Shown one piece after another: positions 50,881-50,987 of a stretch of 50,987 nt of DNA; within the stretch, counting starts at the first letter, position 1, and each line of letters starts with the position of its first letter. The position numbers and the translations under genes were made by a program. Source of the DNA: an uncultured Acetatifactor sp. (GTDB taxonomy: Bacteria > Bacillota > Clostridia > Lachnospirales > Lachnospiraceae). The stretch lies in assembly GCA_910585665.1 (NCBI GenBank), contig CAJUFI010000028.1, positions 1 through 50,987 of the forward strand, written 5' to 3'. Under the pieces are notes generated by a model. The model was not told where the DNA came from. It did no database searches and saw only the letters and a list, made by a program, of their open reading frames with translations.

Positions 50881-50987
50881 TTAGTGTATTTGACAAGGGC
50901 ATAATAACACGACACCTAAAGAATGGAGCCAGCCTACACCAGACCGCCGCTATTGGGGAAAACTCAAAGCGGCGGTTTTTGCGCGAT
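50881..50987. other. Foreign DNA joined to the truncated gajA, with a strong hairpin
   Basis: At 50881 the AT-rich gajA reading frame stops and the sequence becomes GC-richer. CCGCCGCT (50944-50951) pairs with AGCGGCGG (50968-50975), followed by TTTTT on the plus strand: a terminator-like hairpin. It looks like the end of an insertion element or a rearrangement edge; no transposase is visible because the window ends. Confidence 0.5.

Overview
The window looks like chromosomal DNA of a gut-type Firmicute, most likely a Lachnospiraceae/Clostridia species. The evidence is GC-rich Firmicute-style genes with strong AGGAGG ribosome sites, an FMN riboswitch in front of a RibU-type riboflavin transporter, a YesMN-type two-component system beside carbohydrate ABC importers that lack their own ATPase, and multidrug-type ABC exporters paired with XRE or ECF-sigma regulators. 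Assignment to family is inference; no rRNA, tRNA or CRISPR array was seen.

Layout. 1-16150 is accessory chromosome: an XRE regulator plus ABC exporter (210-2910), a soluble hybrid histidine kinase with a decayed GNAT gene translationally coupled to its end (3317-6492), a MerR-methyltransferase fusion with a 19-bp-spacer MerR-type promoter (7349-8610), and then two related genes. One is a stand-alone helix-turn-helix/unknown domain protein (8743-9762). The other is an ECF sigma factor carrying the same domain as a C-terminal fusion (13287-14780), followed by an ABC exporter (11361-13223). The two related genes share a 45-bp promoter block. An FMN riboswitch and riboflavin transporter follow (15044-16048). 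16150-17230 holds gene remnants. 17160-37632 is a large carbohydrate uptake locus: a divergent YesMN pair, and a ten-gene operon of a GH43-like lipoprotein, a 985-residue solute-binding protein with carbohydrate-binding-like N-terminal regions, two permease pairs, an NHL-repeat membrane protein, a Yip1 protein, a DUF5696 protein and a second binding protein; a third binding protein has its own promoter. No ATPase gene is present, so a shared MsmX-type ATPase is implied.

38187-44872 is the most unusual part: a tight four-gene operon encoding an HD-domain/RyR-domain protein, a TIR-domain protein with an InlB-like repeat and a duplicated C-terminal domain, a PD-(D/E)XK nuclease-like protein and a membrane Rossmann/RyR protein. 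I infer a nucleotide-signalling conflict (defence) system. 45000-47600 is a graveyard of GNAT and GyrI-like fragments around an intact RdgB-like pyrophosphatase. 47682-50880 is visibly AT-rich and carries a Gabija-type pair: an intact UvrD-like helicase (GajB) and an OLD nuclease (GajA) that has lost its N-terminal half at an abrupt junction at about 50880.

A family of short palindromic elements (about 105 bp, one 74-bp variant), with imperfect terminal inverted repeats ending in TA, occurs four times (1-103, 14799-14903, 16071-16144, 45001-45105). Two copies sit in predicted 5' leaders, of the sigma gene and of the RyR/TIR operon.
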